Shown here one piece after another: positions 63,364 to 64,000 of a DNA stretch of 64,000 nucleotides (the stretch's first letter is position 1; each line of letters begins with the position of its first letter). Origin of the DNA: an uncultured Alphaproteobacteria bacterium (GTDB lineage: Bacteria > Pseudomonadota > Alphaproteobacteria > UBA8366 > GCA-2717185); contig CALSRA010000035.1 of NCBI GenBank assembly GCA_943788635.1, positions 1-64,000 of the forward strand, read 5' to 3'. The notes under the pieces were generated by a model that had not been told where the DNA came from, ran no database searches, and worked only from the letters and a program-made list of their open reading frames with translations. A program made the translations under genes and the position numbers.

Positions 63364-64000
63364 ATGAACAAGAAACACGACACATCGATTTTGGCCGGCC
63401 CCCGACAGGCGGCGATTCTGGCATGGTATGACCGCCACCGCCGGGCAATGCCATGGCGTGCCCTGCCGGGGGATACGCCAAATCCCTATCACGTCTGGTT
63501 ATCGGAAATCATGTTGCAACAAACGACTGTCGCAACCGTTGGGCCCTATTTCCGGCGCTTTATCGAACGTTGGCCCGACATGAAAGCCCTCGCTCGCGCC
63601 GATTTGGACGAAGTGCTGCACGCCTGGCAGGGACTGGGCTATTACGCCCGCGCCCGAAACCTGCACCGGTGTGCCATGGTTGTCGCTTCGGAGCGGGACG
63701 GCATTCTGCCGGATACTGAATCTGATTTGCTGACGCTGCCCGGGGTCGGACGCTATACGGCTGCGGCTGTGGCATCGATCGCCTTCAACCGGCGCGCGGC
63801 CGTCGTCGATGGCAATGTCGAGCGGGTCATGGCCCGGATGTTTCGCGTTCTTGCGCCGTTACCGGATGCGAAGCCTGAACTTTATGCGCTCGCAGAGTCA
63901 CTGACGCCGGACAACCGTCCCGGAGACTATGCCCAGGCGGTCATGGATCTGGGCGCCACAGTCTGTACGCCACGCAACCCGCAATGCCTGATATGTCCCT
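63364..64000 (+). CDS. mutY: A/G-specific adenine glycosylase, 3' end outside window
   Basis: From ATG 63364 the open frame gives 212 codons to the window edge. The DNA glycosylase domain reads ILAWYDRHRRAMPWRALPGD, the catalytic region EIMLQQTTVATVGPYFRRFI, the helix-hairpin-helix LPGVGRYTAAAVASIAF with the catalytic Asp in AVVDGNVERVMARMF, and the start of the Fe-S cluster ligands in CTPRNPQCLICP. It removes adenine mispaired with 8-oxoguanine. The C-terminal Nudix-like domain lies outside the window. Confidence 0.95.
   Translation, partial: MNKKHDTSILAGPRQAAILAWYDRHRRAMPWRALPGDTPNPYHVWLSEIMLQQTTVATVGPYFRRFIERWPDMKALARADLDEVLHAWQGLGYYARARNLHRCAMVVASERDGILPDTESDLLTLPGVGRYTAAAVASIAFNRRAAVVDGNVERVMARMFRVLAPLPDAKPELYALAESLTPDNRPGDYAQAVMDLGATVCTPRNPQCLICP

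Noticed and set aside
1-64000. CRISPR arrays, prophage, toxin-antitoxin pairs, insertion sequences
   Set aside because: No regularly spaced repeats, no integrase or transposase, no phage structural genes and no recognisable toxin-antitoxin pair were seen on either strand.

Overview
The window looks like chromosomal DNA of a moderately GC-rich alphaproteobacterium, most likely of the Rhodospirillales type. Supporting signs are three DUF2336 proteins, an F0 operon carrying both b and b' subunits (atpI-atpB-atpE-atpF'-atpF), the dciA/dsbA-like/smc block divergent from mutY, the ffh-rpsP-rimM-trmD-rplS-leuCD order, and sdhCDAB. I see no tRNA, rRNA, CRISPR array, insertion sequence or prophage.

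Layout. 1-7.1 kb: the start of a periplasmic PQQ-type sugar dehydrogenase, two tandem DUF2336 genes, an MscS channel with a cyclic-nucleotide domain, and an overlapping trio of two YbjQ-family proteins and an M48 protease. 7.1-15.6 kb: pgk, a Nudix hydrolase, an MFS carrier, an Old Yellow Enzyme homologue, UspA, and a DHA2/HlyD efflux pair. 15.6-25.4 kb: dihydropyrimidinase, thioesterase, methyltransferase, the third DUF2336 gene followed by a PAS-LuxR regulator interrupted by a stop, a small AtzG-like protein with two amidases, and a conserved protein of unknown function that also seems to end at a premature stop. 25.4-32.2 kb: dapF-mtaB-ftsY facing away from ffh-rpsP-rimM-trmD-rplS; dapF and ffh both carry frameshifts. 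32.4-38.6 kb: leucine biosynthesis with two leuC genes around one leuD, then leuB and asd. 38.6-44.7 kb: a TPR/glycosyltransferase protein, pyridoxal kinase, and succinate dehydrogenase. 44.7-55.9 kb: two luciferase-like oxidoreductases, acyl-CoA genes, speD-speE, an N-formylglutamate amidohydrolase, hspQ, a very short sugar-transferase relative, and a tartrate/malate dehydrogenase. 56-64 kb: the ATP synthase F0 operon, smc, a DsbA-like protein, dciA and the 5' part of mutY.

Most of the window is core metabolism and housekeeping. Worth a second look are the five reading frames interrupted between 8.4 and 30 kb (two in genes normally essential, which points first to sequence error), the second leuC, the YbjQ-YbjQ-M48 operon, the AtzG-like small protein before the amidases, the miniature sugar-transferase relative, and several clean inverted repeats in promoter regions. 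I did not find convincing evidence of a wholly new multi-gene system. All family assignments come from reading motifs and lengths; no database search was run.
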